Origin: JAXMCI01 sp046349435
GTDB taxonomy: Bacteria > Pseudomonadota > Alphaproteobacteria > Dongiales > Dongiaceae
DNA length: 31,584 nt
Direction of reading: 5' to 3'
NCBI GenBank assembly: GCA_046349435.1
Contig: JAXMCI010000057.1
Location: 1 to 31,584 of the forward strand
Shown here: positions 8,468 to 15,627 of the stretch, piece by piece
How positions within the stretch are numbered: position 1 is the first letter of the stretch
Layout of the letters: the number at the start of each line of letters is the position of its first letter
Translations under genes and position numbers: made by a program
The notes under the pieces: generated by a model
Seen by the model: only the letters and a program-made list of their open reading frames with translations
What the model was told of the DNA's origin: nothing
Databases searched by the model: none

Positions 8468-9310
8468 ATGAGCTTCAGCGGCGAGACGATCGACACGACC
8501 GGCGCGATCGAGGCCGAGTTCAACTACCTGAAGCCGATGCCGCAGCGCCCACGCTACTACGCGGAGAACCCGCCGCCGGGCACCCCCCGCAGCAACGCGA
8601 CCTCCGAGACCCATCGGTTGCCTGTCCGCGATATCCGCGCGTCGGCCTCTGCCTTCTCGCTGGATGAGCACGGCTTCGCCGTCGTCCGGCAGGCCAGCGC
8701 ACTCGGCGACTTCAAGGACGAGGCGGAGATCCGCGACATCTACTATCCGGAGGTCGAAGCGCTGGTGAGGAGCGTGACCGGCGCGGACCGGGTATTCATC
8801 TTCGACCACGTGGTGCGGCACCATATCCCGGGCACCGATGACCTGCGCGGCGGCATCCGGCAACCGGCATGGCGGGTCCATGTCGACCACACGGCCCGGT
8901 CCGCCCCGCAGCGCGTCCGCGACCTGCTGCCCGAGAGCGCATCGAAGCTGCTGGGAGGCCGGGTCCAGATCATCAATGTCTGGCGACCGATCCGCGGCCC
9001 GGTGCAGGACGCCCCGCTGGCGCTATGCGCCGCCGGCACCGTCGTGGCGGATGACCTCGTCCCGTCGGATCTCGTCTATCCCGAGCGCATCGGCGAGACC
9101 TACTCGGTCACCTACAATTCCGCGCATCGCTGGTTCTACCTCTCGCGGATGGTGCCCGCGGAGGCCTTCCTCATAAAGTGCTTCGATTCCCGCACCGACG
9201 GCCGAGCCCGCTTCACGCCCCATTGCGCGTTCAAGGATCCGACCGCATCGGCAGATGCGCCGCGTCGCCGGAGCATCGAGATCCGGACCCTGGTCTTCCA
9301 CGATGCCTGA
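8468..9310 (+). CDS. CmcJ/NvfI-family putative non-heme Fe(II) oxygenase
   Basis: The 280-residue protein resembles the CmcJ/NvfI/AsaB family, known from cephamycin methoxylation and fungal meroterpenoid and gibberellin-type oxidations. Characteristic stretches are WRVHVDHT (136-142), INVWRPIRGPVQDAPLA (169-185), WFYLSRM, KCFDS (237-241), TPHCAF (250-255) and SIEIRTLVF (269-277). His138, Asp140 and His252 are a plausible HxD...H iron triad, and Arg273 a plausible 2-oxoglutarate anchor; this is inference from spacing. The ATG at 8468 follows AGGAGG by five bases. It is the last gene of the operon and would add a second oxidation chemistry. Bacterial members mostly lack assigned functions, so the substrate is unknown. 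Confidence 0.72.
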   Translation: MSFSGETIDTTGAIEAEFNYLKPMPQRPRYYAENPPPGTPRSNATSETHRLPVRDIRASASAFSLDEHGFAVVRQASALGDFKDEAEIRDIYYPEVEALVRSVTGADRVFIFDHVVRHHIPGTDDLRGGIRQPAWRVHVDHTARSAPQRVRDLLPESASKLLGGRVQIINVWRPIRGPVQDAPLALCAAGTVVADDLVPSDLVYPERIGETYSVTYNSAHRWFYLSRMVPAEAFLIKCFDSRTDGRARFTPHCAFKDPTASADAPRRRSIEIRTLVFHDA

Positions 9311-9368
9311 ACCGCGGCAGGACCGGCCGCGGCGGCGGCGCTCCTGACAGCCTGATCCCGGGATAGAA

Positions 9369-9388
9369 CCCGCGCAGCGCAACGCGGG
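9369..9388 (+). terminator. weak hairpin after the catabolic operon
   Basis: CCCGCG (9369-9374) and CGCGGG (9383-9388) form a six-pair stem with an eight-base loop, 58 bases after the CmcJ-like stop. No T run follows, so this is at best a weak or Rho-assisted end. Confidence 0.25.
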
Positions 9389-9488
9389 GTCATCCAGCCA
9401 GCATCGCCCTTTCGCTCAGAGCGGCTGCCCCAGGCAAGGCTTGCGGCCATCCCCGCCTGCGGCTCAAATGGGCCGGGGGGAGATGGGG

Positions 9489-10139
9489 ATGCGCAGCCCG
9501 TTCCGCGCCATCGAGCCGGGGGAATCGCTGGCCGAGATCCTGTTCGGCCTGGTGATGGTGCTGAGCATCACGCTGGGCGCCAACCTCGCGAGCGACGCCA
9601 AGGCGGATGTCCGCGGGCTGCTGCTGGCGGCGCTCGGCTGCAACCTCGCCTGGGGCATCATCGACGGCGTCTTCTTCCTGATGGGCCGGCGCTTCGAGCG
9701 GAACCGGACGGCGATGCTGGTTCGCGCGCTGCAGCAGGAGGGCGACGCCGGGGCGCTCGAGACCATCCGTGCCGAGTTCGAGGACGGCATCGCCGACCTC
9801 GTCGACCGGCCGCAGCGCGAGCGGTTCTATGCCGGCGTGCTGGCGATCGTCCGGGCGGCCCGGCCGCGGCGGCGCGGCTTCGCCGCCGACGATCTCGGCG
9901 GCGCGCTGACCGCCGGCTGCCTGGTGGTGGCGACGGCCCTGCCGGCGGTCGTCCCGTTCCTGCTGATGGCCGACGCCCAGGCGGCGCTGCGCGTCTCCAA
10001 CGTCATCCTCGTCGCGCTGCTGTTCCTGGTCGGCTTCCGCTGGGCCCGCTACGCCGGCGCCAACGCCTGGCTCAGCGGGCTCGGCATGATGGCGATGGGC
10101 GTGGTGCTGGTGCTGACGGCCATCGCACTGGGCGGCTGA
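9489..10139 (+). CDS. VIT1/CCC1-like integral membrane protein
   Basis: The 216-residue protein has hydrophobic segments near residues 13-34 and 41-60 and three more in the C-terminal half. LLLAALGCNLAWGIIDGVFFLM and the block ALPAVVPFLLM...ALRVSNVILVALLFLVGFRWARYAGAN resemble the VIT/CCC1 (DUF125) iron-manganese transporter fold. The middle (about 66-120) is a soluble, charged linker. The ATG at 9489 has GGGGGGAG at good distance; the ATG six bases earlier sits directly on that site. It lies alone on the plus strand and converges on the binding-protein gene with only three bases between. Metal transport is inferred from the family and not shown by residues. Confidence 0.6.
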   Translation: MRSPFRAIEPGESLAEILFGLVMVLSITLGANLASDAKADVRGLLLAALGCNLAWGIIDGVFFLMGRRFERNRTAMLVRALQQEGDAGALETIRAEFEDGIADLVDRPQRERFYAGVLAIVRAARPRRRGFAADDLGGALTAGCLVVATALPAVVPFLLMADAQAALRVSNVILVALLFLVGFRWARYAGANAWLSGLGMMAMGVVLVLTAIALGG

Positions 10140-10142
10140 GGC

Positions 10143-11381
10143 TCAGCGCGTCACCACGCCGACCTGCTTGAAGGCGCCGTTCTCGACGTCGAACCAGCCC
10201 ATCAGCCCCTGGACATCGCCATTGGCGTCGAACTCGACCGGGCCGGAGGCGCCCTGGTAGTTGATCTTGCTGCCGGCGGCGATCAGCGCCTTGGCCCGGG
10301 CCCATTCGCCCGGGCCGACCTGGCGGCCCGGCATGCAGCAGATCCGCCGCAGCCACTTGCCGAGGTCGGGCTCGTGCGGCGATCCCGCCCGTTCCATGGC
10401 CAGCGCGGCCAGCATCACCGAGTCGTAGGCCTGGGCGACGAACAGCCTGGCCCCGAGCGGGCCATGGGCTTCCTCGTAGTCGTCGGCGAAGCGCCGGGCG
10501 CCGGGCGTGTTGCCGAGCGCCGAGGGGGCGGTGAAGAAGGCATTGCGGAGCCGGTCGGCGCCGACCTCCTCGATCAGCCGGGAATCGACCAGGGTGTCGG
10601 TCCCGATGATGTCGACGGAGAGGCCGGCCGCCACCGCCTGCGCGATCAGCGGAATGCCGGTCTCGGGATAGGCGACGACGACGAGCGCCTTGGGCCGGCC
10701 GGCGGCGAGCGCCTTGAGGTCGCCGGCGAAGTCGCGGCGGTCCGGCAGGTGCGGCACCGCGGCGGTGATCCGGCCGCCGAGCTGCGCGTAGGCGTCGCGG
10801 AAGATGCGGGCGACGTTGCTGCCGTAGAGGTTGTCGACATAGGCCAGGGCGACGCGGTCATAGCCCTGGCTGTAGGTCAGCTTGGCCAGCACCGCGGCCT
10901 GGTAGTCGTCGCTCGGCACCAGGCGGAAGAAGAGGTCGTTGTCGTCCACCCGGGTGAGCTCCGGCGCGGTCGCGCTGGGCGAGATCTGCAGCAGGTCCTC
11001 GGGGATCGCGACCTTGACGGTCAGCGCCAGGGTGGTGGCGCTGGTCAGCCCGCCGATCAGGGCCGAGACATGGTCCACAGTCGCCAGGCGCCGTGCCGTC
11101 TCGACCGCCACCTGCGTATCGCCACCCTTGCTTTCGGCGACGACCAGCGTCAACCGGCGCCCGTCGAGGATGCCGCCCTGGCCGTTGATCTGGTCGGCGG
11201 CCAGCTTCATGGCGTCGATCATCGGAGCGGCGAGGTCCTGCATGGCGGCGGACTCGCCGAGGACGACCCCGATCTTGACCTCCTCGGCCCTGACGTCCTC
11301 GGCGCGCGCGGATCCGCCCGCGAGCAGGCCGGCCGGCAGGAGCATGGCCAGGAGCCCGGCCCGGAAGGCTGCCGCAAGCAT
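10143..11381 (-). CDS. periplasmic branched-chain amino acid-type ABC substrate-binding protein
   Basis: The 412-residue precursor has a signal peptide of about 26 residues (MLAAAFRAGLLAMLLPAGLL then ARAED). The mature part is a LivJ/LivK-type two-lobed binding fold: VKIGVVLGESAAMQDLA, DAMKLAADQINGQGGILDGR, ALIGGLTSATTLAL, NDLFFRLVPSDDYQAAVLA, YVDNLYGSNVARIFRDAY and AYDSVMLAALAME. It should bind an amino acid or small amide in the periplasm and deliver it to an ABC importer, but no permease or ATPase genes are adjacent, so it is an orphan here. The ATG at 11381 follows GGAGGGGAG. A CCMPGR segment near the C-terminus may carry a disulfide. It is divergent from the acyl-CoA synthetase. Confidence 0.85.
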   Translation of the reverse strand: MLAAAFRAGLLAMLLPAGLLAGGSARAEDVRAEEVKIGVVLGESAAMQDLAAPMIDAMKLAADQINGQGGILDGRRLTLVVAESKGGDTQVAVETARRLATVDHVSALIGGLTSATTLALTVKVAIPEDLLQISPSATAPELTRVDDNDLFFRLVPSDDYQAAVLAKLTYSQGYDRVALAYVDNLYGSNVARIFRDAYAQLGGRITAAVPHLPDRRDFAGDLKALAAGRPKALVVVAYPETGIPLIAQAVAAGLSVDIIGTDTLVDSRLIEEVGADRLRNAFFTAPSALGNTPGARRFADDYEEAHGPLGARLFVAQAYDSVMLAALAMERAGSPHEPDLGKWLRRICCMPGRQVGPGEWARAKALIAAGSKINYQGASGPVEFDANGDVQGLMGWFDVENGAFKQVGVVTR

Positions 11382-11422
11382 CGATGATCTCCCCTCCTCG
11401 GGCGCGCCCCGCCCCGCTGCGA

Positions 11423-11452
11423 ACTCTAGACCAGCCGGGCCTGCCCTGCCCA
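11423..11452 (-). promoter_or_regulatory. candidate promoter of the binding-protein gene
   Basis: On the minus strand TGGGCA (11452-11447), an 18-base spacer and TAGAGT (11428-11423) resemble -35 and -10 boxes. The expected start point is about 35 bases before the ATG at 11381. Confidence 0.35.
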
Positions 11453-11534
11453 CCGGCTCGGGCGTCGCGGCGCGTGGACGGCGGGGCCGTTTGCCGCCAA
11501 GATCGCCGCCGCGAGGATTGAGGGAAGCCTGCAG

Positions 11535-13154
11535 ATGTACGACACCGACCTCGGCCGCAATGCCGCCAACCACGTGCCGCTGTCGCCGCTCTCCTTCCTG
11601 CCGCGCACCGCGCTGATCCACCCGGACCGGATCTCGGTGATCCACGGCGAGCGCCGCTTCACCTGGGCCGAGACGGCCGAGCGCTGCCGCCGTCTCGCCG
11701 CCGCGCTGGTGCGGCGCGGGGTGCGGCCGGGCGACACCGTCGCGGTCATGGCGCCGAACGTGCCGGCCGCCTTCGAGGCGACCTTCGGCGTGCCGATGGC
11801 GGGCGCCGTGCTCAACGCGCTCAACATCCGGCTCGACGCCGAGACCATCGCCTTCAGCCTGCAGCATGGCGAGGCCAGGCTGCTGATCACCGACCGCGAG
11901 TTCGCGCCGGTGATCGGCGACGCGCTGCGTCGGCTGGAGCGGCGCATCCCGGTGATCGACATCGACGACCCGCTCGGCCCGGGCGGCGAGCGGCTCGGCG
12001 ACACCGACTACGAGCGCTTCCTCGAGGAGGGCGACTACGGCTTCGAGCCGATCCTGCCGCAGGACGAGTGGCAGGCCATCGCGCTCAACTACACCTCGGG
12101 CACGACGGGCAACCCGAAGGGCGTCGTCTACCACCACCGCGGCGCCTATCTGAACGCGCTCGGCAACGTGCTGGCCTGGAACATGCCGCCGCACCCGGTC
12201 TATCTCTGGACCCTGCCGATGTTCCACTGCAACGGCTGGTGCTTCCCCTGGACGGTGACGGCGCTGGCCGGGACCCATGTCTGCCTGCGCCGGGTCGAGG
12301 CGCGCGCCGTCATGGCGGCGATCGCCGAGCACGGCGTCACCCATCTCTGCGGCGCGCCGATCGTCATGAACATGCTGGTCAACATGCCCGAGGCCGAGCG
12401 GCCGCGCTTCGGCCGCAAGATCGAGCTGATGACCGCCGCCGCGCCACCGCCCGCCGCGGTGATCGAGGCGATGGAGCGGATGGGCTTCCACATCACCCAC
12501 GTCTACGGCCTGACCGAGGTCTACGGCCCGGCGGTGGTCTGCGAGTGGCACCACGCGTGGGACGCGCTGCCGATCGAGCAGCAGGCGACGCTGAAGGCCC
12601 GCCAGGGCGTGCGCTACCCCGTGCTCGAGGGGCTGATGGTGGCCGACCCGAAGACGCTGGAGCCGGTGCCCGCCGACGCGACCACCATGGGCGAGGTGTT
12701 CTTCCGCGGCAACATCGTGATGAAGGGCTACCTGAAGAACCCGCGCGCCACCGACGAGGCGCTGGCCGGCGGCTGGTTCCACAGCGGCGACCTCGGCGTG
12801 CTGCACCCCGACGGCTACATCGAGCTGCGCGACCGCTCCAAGGACATCATCATCTCCGGCGGCGAGAACATCTCGACCATCGAGGTCGAGAGCGTGCTCT
12901 ACCGCCACCCGGCGGTGCTCGAGGCGGCCGTGGTGGCGCGGCCCGACGCCACCTGGGGCGAGACGCCCTGCGCCTTCGTCACGCTGAAGCCCGATGCCGC
13001 CGCCACGGCGGAGGAGATCATCGCCTTCAGCCGGCAGCACCTCGCCCGCTACAAGGTGCCGCGCACCGTGGTGTTCGGGACGCTGCCCAAGACCGCCACC
13101 GGCAAGGTGCAGAAATTCGTGCTGCGCCAGCGGGCCGCGGCGCTGAACTCCTGA
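11535..13154 (+). CDS. AMP-forming acyl-CoA synthetase (medium-chain / DmdB-like)
   Basis: The 539-residue cytoplasmic enzyme forms acyl-adenylates and then acyl-CoA. Motifs in order: N-terminal YDTDLGRNAANHVPLSPLSF, the phosphate loop YTSGTTGNPKG (186-196), TLPMFHCNGWCFPW, THVYGLTEVYGP, GWFHSGDL, RSKDIIISGGENIS and the C-terminal TATGK with the catalytic Lys at about 524. The HCNGWCFPW and EVYGPA stretches are typical of the large proteobacterial group that includes methylmercaptopropionate-CoA ligase DmdB and medium-chain ligases. The exact acid cannot be read off. GAGGGA precedes the ATG by ten bases. It converges on the GST gene. Confidence 0.85.
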   Translation: MYDTDLGRNAANHVPLSPLSFLPRTALIHPDRISVIHGERRFTWAETAERCRRLAAALVRRGVRPGDTVAVMAPNVPAAFEATFGVPMAGAVLNALNIRLDAETIAFSLQHGEARLLITDREFAPVIGDALRRLERRIPVIDIDDPLGPGGERLGDTDYERFLEEGDYGFEPILPQDEWQAIALNYTSGTTGNPKGVVYHHRGAYLNALGNVLAWNMPPHPVYLWTLPMFHCNGWCFPWTVTALAGTHVCLRRVEARAVMAAIAEHGVTHLCGAPIVMNMLVNMPEAERPRFGRKIELMTAAAPPPAAVIEAMERMGFHITHVYGLTEVYGPAVVCEWHHAWDALPIEQQATLKARQGVRYPVLEGLMVADPKTLEPVPADATTMGEVFFRGNIVMKGYLKNPRATDEALAGGWFHSGDLGVLHPDGYIELRDRSKDIIISGGENISTIEVESVLYRHPAVLEAAVVARPDATWGETPCAFVTLKPDAAATAEEIIAFSRQHLARYKVPRTVVFGTLPKTATGKVQKFVLRQRAAALNS

Positions 13155-13187
13155 CGCCTCGCCCGCCCCGGCGGAGAGCGAGCCCGC

Positions 13188-13216
13188 TCAGCCCTGGGTG
13201 CCGTCAGCCCTGGGTG
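13188..13216. repeat. 16-bp tandem duplication at the GST gene end
   Basis: TCAGCCCTGGGTG occurs at 13188-13200 and 13204-13216. The second copy encodes the last codons and stop of the minus-strand GST; the first is an extra copy just past the stop. It looks like a recent slippage duplication with no effect on the protein. Confidence 0.7.
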
Positions 13217-13809
13217 ATCGGGATGTGGCGGGGCTCGGCGGCGACGCGGTCGAGCCAGGCGCGCACCGCCTTGTAGGGCGCCAGATCGAAGCCGCCCTCG
13301 TCGGCGACGTGGGTGTAGGCGTAGAGCGCGATGTCGGCGATCGAGCAGCGCTCGCCGACCAGCCAGCGCCGGCCCGTGAGGTGCGTCTCCATCACCTGCA
13401 GCGCCTGGTGGCCGCGCTTGGTCATGCCCGGCAGCCCCGCCCGGCGCTCGTCCGTCTCCGGCGTGAAGTGCAGCAGGAAGCGGGCGGTCGCGATGTTGGG
13501 CTCGTGGCTGTACTGCTCGAAGAACAGCCATTGCAGGACCAGCGCCCGCTCATAGGCATGCGCCGGCAGGAAGGGCGTGCCCTCGGCGAGGTGGAAGATG
13601 ATGGCGTTCGATTCGGCGAGGCGCCGGCCGTCGGGGAACTCGAGCAGCGGGATGCGGCCGTTCGGGTTCTTCGCCAGGAAGGCGGGGGTGCGGGTCTCGC
13701 CGCGGGTGATGTCGAGCTCGATGCGCTCGAACGGCATGTCCAGCTTGTGCAGCAGCAGCCGGACCTTGTAGCCGTTGCCGGAAGACAGGAAGTCGTAGAG
13801 GCGCAGCAT
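13204..13809 (-). CDS. glutathione S-transferase family protein
   Basis: The 201-residue protein has the two-domain GST layout. The thioredoxin-like N-domain begins MLRLYDFLSSGNGYKVRLLL, with Ser9/Ser10 as candidate glutathione-activating residues. NPNGRIPLLEFPDG carries the cis-proline, and AESNAIIFHLAEGTPF contains the Glu-Ser glutathione contact. The helical C-domain has GRRWLVGERCSIADIALYAYTHVADEGG, the usual N-capping box. It probably conjugates or reduces small electrophiles in the cytoplasm; the substrate is unknown. A GGGGGGAA site lies ahead of the ATG. It follows rpsU on the same strand but is separated by a terminator-like hairpin. Confidence 0.85.
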   Translation of the reverse strand: MLRLYDFLSSGNGYKVRLLLHKLDMPFERIELDITRGETRTPAFLAKNPNGRIPLLEFPDGRRLAESNAIIFHLAEGTPFLPAHAYERALVLQWLFFEQYSHEPNIATARFLLHFTPETDERRAGLPGMTKRGHQALQVMETHLTGRRWLVGERCSIADIALYAYTHVADEGGFDLAPYKAVRAWLDRVAAEPRHIPITQG

Positions 13810-13839
13810 CGCGGGTTCCCCCCCATTGCCCCAACGCCG

Positions 13840-13872
13840 AAAGGCCGCCGACGCCGGGGCGTGGGCGGCCTT
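13840..13872 (-). terminator. terminator of rpsU
   Basis: AAGGCCGCC (13841-13849) pairs perfectly with GGCGGCCTT (13864-13872), and most of the inner bases pair too. Read on the minus strand the stem ends in TTTC. It lies between rpsU and the GST gene. A second perfect hairpin, CGTCGCC/GGCGACG at 13900-13916, sits directly after the rpsU stop. Confidence 0.55.
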
Positions 13873-13918
13873 GAAACCTCTGCAGGAACCAGGAGCCGCC
13901 GTCGCCGGCGGCGACGAA

Positions 13919-14122
13919 TCAGTAGCCTTCGCGGTCCATGCGCTTGCGCATGAGCTTACGATGGCGGCGCACCGCCTCCGCCCGCTCGCGCGCCTTGCGC
14001 TCGGAGGGCTTCTCGTAGTTCCGGCGCAGCTTCATCTCGCGGAAGATACCCTCGCGCTGCATCTTCTTCTTCAGCGCGCGGAGGGCCTGATCGACATTGT
14101 TGTCGCGGACGAGGACTTGCAC
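13919..14122 (-). CDS. rpsU: 30S ribosomal protein S21
   Basis: The 67-residue basic protein starts at a GTG (14122-14120) and reads (M)QVLVRDNNVDQALRALKKK, then REGIFREMKLRRNYEKPSERKARE, and ends KRMDREGY. This is the standard S21 sequence of alphaproteobacteria and needs no ATG. S21 sits on the 30S platform and helps initiation. GGAG is found 11 bases ahead of GTG. It is transcribed away from def and the COQ9-family gene. Confidence 0.95.
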   Translation of the reverse strand: MQVLVRDNNVDQALRALKKKMQREGIFREMKLRRNYEKPSERKARERAEAVRRHRKLMRKRMDREGY

Positions 14123-14148
14123 GTTGGCCGTTGCTCCATGCCAAGACG

Positions 14149-14165
14149 AAAAACCGCCCGAGCGG
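14149..14165 (-). promoter_or_regulatory. small hairpin plus five T in the rpsU leader
   Basis: On the minus strand CCGC-TCGG-GCGG (14165-14154) is followed at once by TTTTT (14153-14149), 27 bases before the rpsU GTG. The stem is only four pairs, so it is a weak attenuator candidate. Confidence 0.22.
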
Positions 14166-14299
14166 CGATCACCATCGCGGCCGCCCGGCGGATGCGAATG
14201 TTGGTACCACAAGCCCGGCGGCTTGGGAAGGGCCGGGCGCGCAAGCCCACCGCGAGCCCCCTCCGGGGCGCGGCGGGCGCCGGCGGGCCAGCCGCCCCC

Positions 14300-14328
14300 T
14301 TTCCGCGGCATGGTCCCTGCCTCATATT
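14300..14328 (+). promoter_or_regulatory. candidate promoter of def, possibly leaderless
   Basis: TTTCCG (14300-14305), 17 bases, CATATT (14323-14328). The expected start point falls on or next to the ATG at 14335, and no Shine-Dalgarno sequence precedes that ATG. Leaderless transcripts of this layout are known in alphaproteobacteria. Confidence 0.35.
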
Positions 14329-14334
14329 GCGGCC

Positions 14335-14907
14335 ATGGCCATCCTGAAGATCGCCCGCATGGGCCACCCCGTCCTGCGCCGCCGCGCCGACCCGGTGCAG
14401 GACCCGACCGACCCGGAGATCCACGGGCTGATCGCCGACATGCTGGAGACGCTGGCCGATATCGGCGGCATCGGGCTGGCGGCGCCGCAGGTCCACGTGC
14501 CGCTGCGCGTCGTCATCTTCGAGGTGCCGGAGCGGCGGGCCGGCCCCGACGGCGCGATCGGCATGACGGCGCTGATCAATCCGGAGATCGAGCCGCTCGG
14601 CGGCGAGCAGCGGCTGGGCTGGGAGGCCTGCCTGTCGGTGCCCGGCCTGACCGGCATGGTGCCGCGCTGGCAGCGCATCCGCTATGCCGGCTGGACGCCG
14701 CAGGGCGAGCGGCTGGTGCGGGTCGCCGAGGGCTTCCACGCCCGCGTCGTGCAGCACGAATGCGACCATCTCGACGGCGTCCTCTACCCGCAGCGGATGA
14801 CCGACCTCGCGCTGCTCGCCTTCGCCGACGAGCTGCGCCACGGCATGCCCGAGCCGCGCCCCGGCGACCTGCCGGTCGAGGCGTCGGCCGAACCCGGCGA
14901 GGACTGA
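14335..14907 (+). CDS. def: peptide deformylase
   Basis: The 190-residue metalloenzyme removes the N-formyl group from new proteins. All three deformylase motifs are present: GIGLAAPQ (45-52), EACLS (97-101, the usual EGCLS with Gly to Ala; Cys99 is a metal ligand) and HECDH (141-145, metal-binding His pair and catalytic Glu142). The start MAILKIARMGHPVLRRRADPV is family-typical and fixes the ATG at 14335. It is divergent from rpsU and lies three bases before the COQ9-family gene, so both are probably one transcript. The Gly-to-Ala change in motif 2 occurs in some alphaproteobacterial paralogues, so a second, canonical def may exist elsewhere. Confidence 0.92.
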   Translation: MAILKIARMGHPVLRRRADPVQDPTDPEIHGLIADMLETLADIGGIGLAAPQVHVPLRVVIFEVPERRAGPDGAIGMTALINPEIEPLGGEQRLGWEACLSVPGLTGMVPRWQRIRYAGWTPQGERLVRVAEGFHARVVQHECDHLDGVLYPQRMTDLALLAFADELRHGMPEPRPGDLPVEASAEPGED

Positions 14908-14910
14908 GCG

Positions 14911-15588
14911 ATGACCACCGACACGGATGACGGGATGGAGAGCGGCGAGGCCCTGCCGGAGCACGAGCGGCGGCGCGAGACGCTGCTGCTGGCCGCCCTG
15001 CCGCACGTGCCCTTCGACGGCTGGACCCAGAAGGCGCTCGGCGCCGGGGCGCGCGACGCCGGCATCGATCCGGCGCTGGCCGCCGACGCCTTTCCCGGCG
15101 GCGCCGGCGAGATGATCGAGTTCTTCAACCAGTGGGCCGACCGGCGCGCCGTGGCCGAGCTCGAGGCGGTGGATCTCGGGCAGCTCAAGGTGCGCCAGCG
15201 CATCGCGCTCGGCGTCCGCCGCCGGATCGAGGCCAACGCGCCCTACCGCGAGGCCATCCGCCTCGGCCTCGCCCACCTCACCCTGCCGCAGAACATGCCG
15301 CTCGCCAGCAAGGTGCTCTACCGCACCGTCGACGCGCTGTGGTACGCCGCCGGCGACACCGCCACGGACTTCAACTTCTACACCAAGCGCGGCCTGCTCG
15401 CCGGCGTCTACGGCGCCACCGTGCTCTACTGGCTGAACGACAAGTCGCCGGGCTCGGCCGAGAGCTGGGCCTTCCTCGAGCGCCGCATCGCCGACGTCAT
15501 GCGCATCCCGCCGGCGATGGCCCGCTTCGGCCGGATCGGCGCCCTGCTGCCCAACCCGCTGCGCCTGCTCCGCCCGCTGCGGCGGTAG
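14911..15588 (+). CDS. COQ9 family protein (rpsU-divergent family)
   Basis: The 225-residue protein matches the COQ9 / 'rpsU-divergently transcribed' family (TIGR02396). Family-like stretches are RRETLLLAALPHVPFDGWTQKAL, GGAGEMIEFFNQWADRRAVAEL, VRQRIALGVRRRIEANAPYREAIR, TVDALWYAAGDTATDFNFYTKRGLLAGVY and TVLYWLNDKSPGSAESWAFLERRI. COQ9 in mitochondria is a lipid-binding TetR-fold protein that supports hydroxylation in ubiquinone synthesis; a similar role is inferred here. It starts three bases after the def stop and, true to the family name, lies on the strand opposite rpsU. Confidence 0.88.
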   Translation: MTTDTDDGMESGEALPEHERRRETLLLAALPHVPFDGWTQKALGAGARDAGIDPALAADAFPGGAGEMIEFFNQWADRRAVAELEAVDLGQLKVRQRIALGVRRRIEANAPYREAIRLGLAHLTLPQNMPLASKVLYRTVDALWYAAGDTATDFNFYTKRGLLAGVYGATVLYWLNDKSPGSAESWAFLERRIADVMRIPPAMARFGRIGALLPNPLRLLRPLRR

Positions 15589-15594
15589 CCCACT

Positions 15595-15622
15595 CCCCCG
15601 CGCCCGCGCAAGCGGGAGGGGG
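15595..15622. terminator. hairpin between convergent COQ9-family gene and purK
   Basis: CCCGC-GCAA-GCGGG (15603-15616) has a GNRA tetraloop and is extended by CCCCC (15595-15599) pairing with GGGGG (15618-15622) across a small internal loop. It fills the 39-base gap between two convergent genes and could end both transcripts. No T run is present. Confidence 0.4.
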
Positions 15623-15627
15623 CGGAA

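Noticed and set aside
13204..13216. Functional attachment-site duplication
   Set aside because: Only a 13-base repeat with three bases between; no integrase or inserted DNA.
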